Source of the DNA: Pseudomonadaceae bacterium UBA5811
GTDB taxonomy: Bacteria > Pseudomonadota > Gammaproteobacteria > Pseudomonadales > Pseudomonadaceae
Length of the DNA: 5,883 bases
Direction: 5' to 3'
NCBI GenBank assembly: GCA_002417905.1
Contig: DIDB01000031.1
Location: 1 to 5,883 of the forward strand
Within the stretch, counting starts at the first letter, position 1. Each line of letters starts with the position of its first letter. Below, piece by piece: positions 4,976-5,883 of this stretch. A program made the position numbers and the translations under genes. The notes below the pieces were generated by a model that searched no databases, was not told the DNA's origin, and saw nothing but the letters and a program-made list of their open reading frames with translations.

Positions 4976-5704
4976 ATGGACTACCGCCAGCCCCGCCCCC
5001 GCAAAAGCCAGCACGCCCTGATCGTACATGAACTTGGAAAGCGCATTGTTTCCGGATATTTCCAGCCTGAAGAACGGCTGCCCGCAGAAACACAGCTATG
5101 CCATGACTATGAAGTCAGCCGGACCGTATTGCGTGAATCCATGCGGGTCCTGATCGCCAAGGGGCTGGTCTGGTCAAAACCCCGGGTAGGCAGTGTCGTA
5201 CGCCCCCGCCATGACTGGCACACACTGGATCCGGACGTGCTGCACTGGATCATGCAGACCAGCCCGCCCGAAGCATTTCACGATATGCTGGCCGAGGTAC
5301 GCCATATCGTTGAGCCCGCCACAGCAGCTCTGGCTGCACGTCACGCCACGCACCAAGAAGCGGACCATATCGGTGATGCCTTCAGCCGCATGGAGGCAGC
5401 CAGTGACGGACCCCATGACCAGTCCCTGCCCCCGGATTTCGAGTTCCACTGCCGGATAGCTGAAGCCAGCCACAATCCACTGCTGGCCCATCTGTGCACC
5501 GTCATCCTGCAAACGCTTCACGAATCCATCAAACAGGCAACACAACCCGCTGAACGCCACAAACTGTCCCTGCCCCGCCATCGGGCCATCCTGACGGCCA
5601 TCCAGAACCATGACGCACTGGGGGCCCGGCAGGCCTCTCTGGTACAGCTGGAAAGCACCTGCAAAACCCGCCATATTGCACCTTCGCTCCCCGGCTGCGG
5701 CTGA
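4976..5704 (+). CDS. GntR-family transcriptional regulator, FadR subfamily (FCD domain)
   Basis: A 242-residue DNA-binding regulator. Residues about 12-76 form the GntR winged helix-turn-helix: G-Y-F-Q-P-E-E-R-L-P-A-E-T-Q-L, then S-R-T-V-L-R-E-S-M-R-V-L as recognition helix, and a wing ending G-S-V-V-R-P. L-D-P-D-V-L at 84-89 is typical of FadR-subfamily regulators of sugar-acid genes such as DgoR. From about residue 105 an FCD ligand-binding domain begins (V-R-H-I-V-E-P-A-T-A-A-L-A-A). It carries the metal-type residues D154-F-E-F-H158 and a further His at 202, suggesting a metal-assisted carboxylate ligand. The frame opens at ATG 4946, but the ATG at 4976 fits the family start and the extended -10 at 4939-4947; the ribosome binding site is weak. 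Target genes are probably the downstream aldo/keto reductase and perhaps the divergent gene. The ligand cannot be told from sequence. Confidence 0.9.
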   Translation: MDYRQPRPRKSQHALIVHELGKRIVSGYFQPEERLPAETQLCHDYEVSRTVLRESMRVLIAKGLVWSKPRVGSVVRPRHDWHTLDPDVLHWIMQTSPPEAFHDMLAEVRHIVEPATAALAARHATHQEADHIGDAFSRMEAASDGPHDQSLPPDFEFHCRIAEASHNPLLAHLCTVILQTLHESIKQATQPAERHKLSLPRHRAILTAIQNHDALGARQASLVQLESTCKTRHIAPSLPGCG

Positions 5705-5724
5705 ACCGCCCGCATCCATCCTGC

Positions 5725-5730
5725 GGAGGT
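5725..5730 (+). promoter_or_regulatory. Shine-Dalgarno GGAGGT for the aldo/keto reductase gene
   Basis: GGAGGT stands 6 bases before the ATG at 5737 and is close to ideal. It fixes the start of a gene whose remainder lies beyond the window. Confidence 0.8.
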
Positions 5731-5736
5731 ATCCAG

Positions 5737-5883
5737 ATGCAGACCCGCCGGCAGTTCCTTGCCAGCCTGACCCGACTGGTGACTTGTGCTGCCCTTGCTC
5801 CGGCCATAGGCCAGGCCAGAGCCGGGCTGCTCAGCCGGACCATACCCGGTACCAATGAAACGCTGCCCGTTATCGGGCTGGGC
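5737..5883 (+). CDS. Tat-exported aldo/keto reductase (N-terminal part, cut by window edge)
   Basis: Only the first 49 residues are present. M-Q-T-R4-R5-Q-F-L is a clear twin-arginine motif, followed by a moderately hydrophobic stretch (A-S-L-T-R-L-V-T-C-A-A-L-A-P-A-I-G) and a likely cleavage after A-R-A near residue 29. This predicts export of the folded, cofactor-loaded enzyme by the Tat system. The mature start, R-T-I-P-G-T-N-E-T-L-P-V-I-G-L-G, matches the opening beta hairpin and first strand of aldo/keto reductases, where the family usually continues with G-T-W. The catalytic Asp/Tyr/Lys/His residues would lie beyond the edge. The gene follows gntR by 32 bases with no terminator between, so the two are probably one operon. 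The substrate is unknown. Confidence 0.75.
   Translation, partial: MQTRRQFLASLTRLVTCAALAPAIGQARAGLLSRTIPGTNETLPVIGLG

Noticed and set aside
5174..5719. Minus-strand open frame of 181 codons opposite the GntR regulator
   Set aside because: It is fully antisense to a clear winged-helix/FCD protein, with no ribosome binding site or known domain.

Overview
This window looks like chromosomal DNA from a moderately GC-rich gammaproteobacterium. The clues are the nrdR-ribD gene pair, a YbaY-type lipoprotein, a YbbN/CnoX-type chaperedoxin and an OmpW porin. A Pseudomonadales/Oceanospirillales- or Aeromonadales-like host is plausible, but I cannot fix the genus. There is no transposase, integrase, CRISPR array, tRNA or rRNA; most of the window is housekeeping or envelope sequence.

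Layout, left to right. The left edge carries, on the minus strand, nrdR (repressor of ribonucleotide reductase genes) followed by ribD (riboflavin biosynthesis, cut by the window edge), with an 11-base overlap. Divergent from them on the plus strand are a small YbaY/YscW-family lipoprotein gene (GTG start, strong Shine-Dalgarno) and then a thioredoxin-TPR protein of the CnoX/YbbN type. A 120-residue protein of unknown function runs convergently towards cnoX, with only 10 bases between the stop codons. A regulatory region of about 330 bases then precedes ompW on the plus strand. A strong bidirectional C(UUCG)G hairpin terminator separates ompW from a minus-strand RmlD-like short-chain dehydrogenase homologue that lacks the usual catalytic Tyr/Lys. 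Divergent from that gene are a FadR-subfamily GntR regulator and, 32 bases downstream, the start of a Tat-exported aldo/keto reductase that runs off the right edge.

The most interesting part is the ompW upstream region. It holds two FNR/Anr-like boxes 41 bp apart, lying in an imperfect tandem duplication of about 42 bp. The downstream box sits at the class II activation distance from a plausible -10 element. A run of ten C residues lies inside the spacer between the -35 position and that -10. The architecture suggests an oxygen-controlled and possibly phase-variable (slipped-strand) porin promoter. That is inference from sequence and needs experimental support.

How the genes relate: nrdR-ribD are probably co-transcribed; gntR and the aldo/keto reductase probably form one unit, with the divergent dehydrogenase-like gene as a possible co-regulated neighbour. 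The lipoprotein, cnoX and the unknown gene are neighbours without an obvious shared pathway beyond envelope/proteostasis roles.
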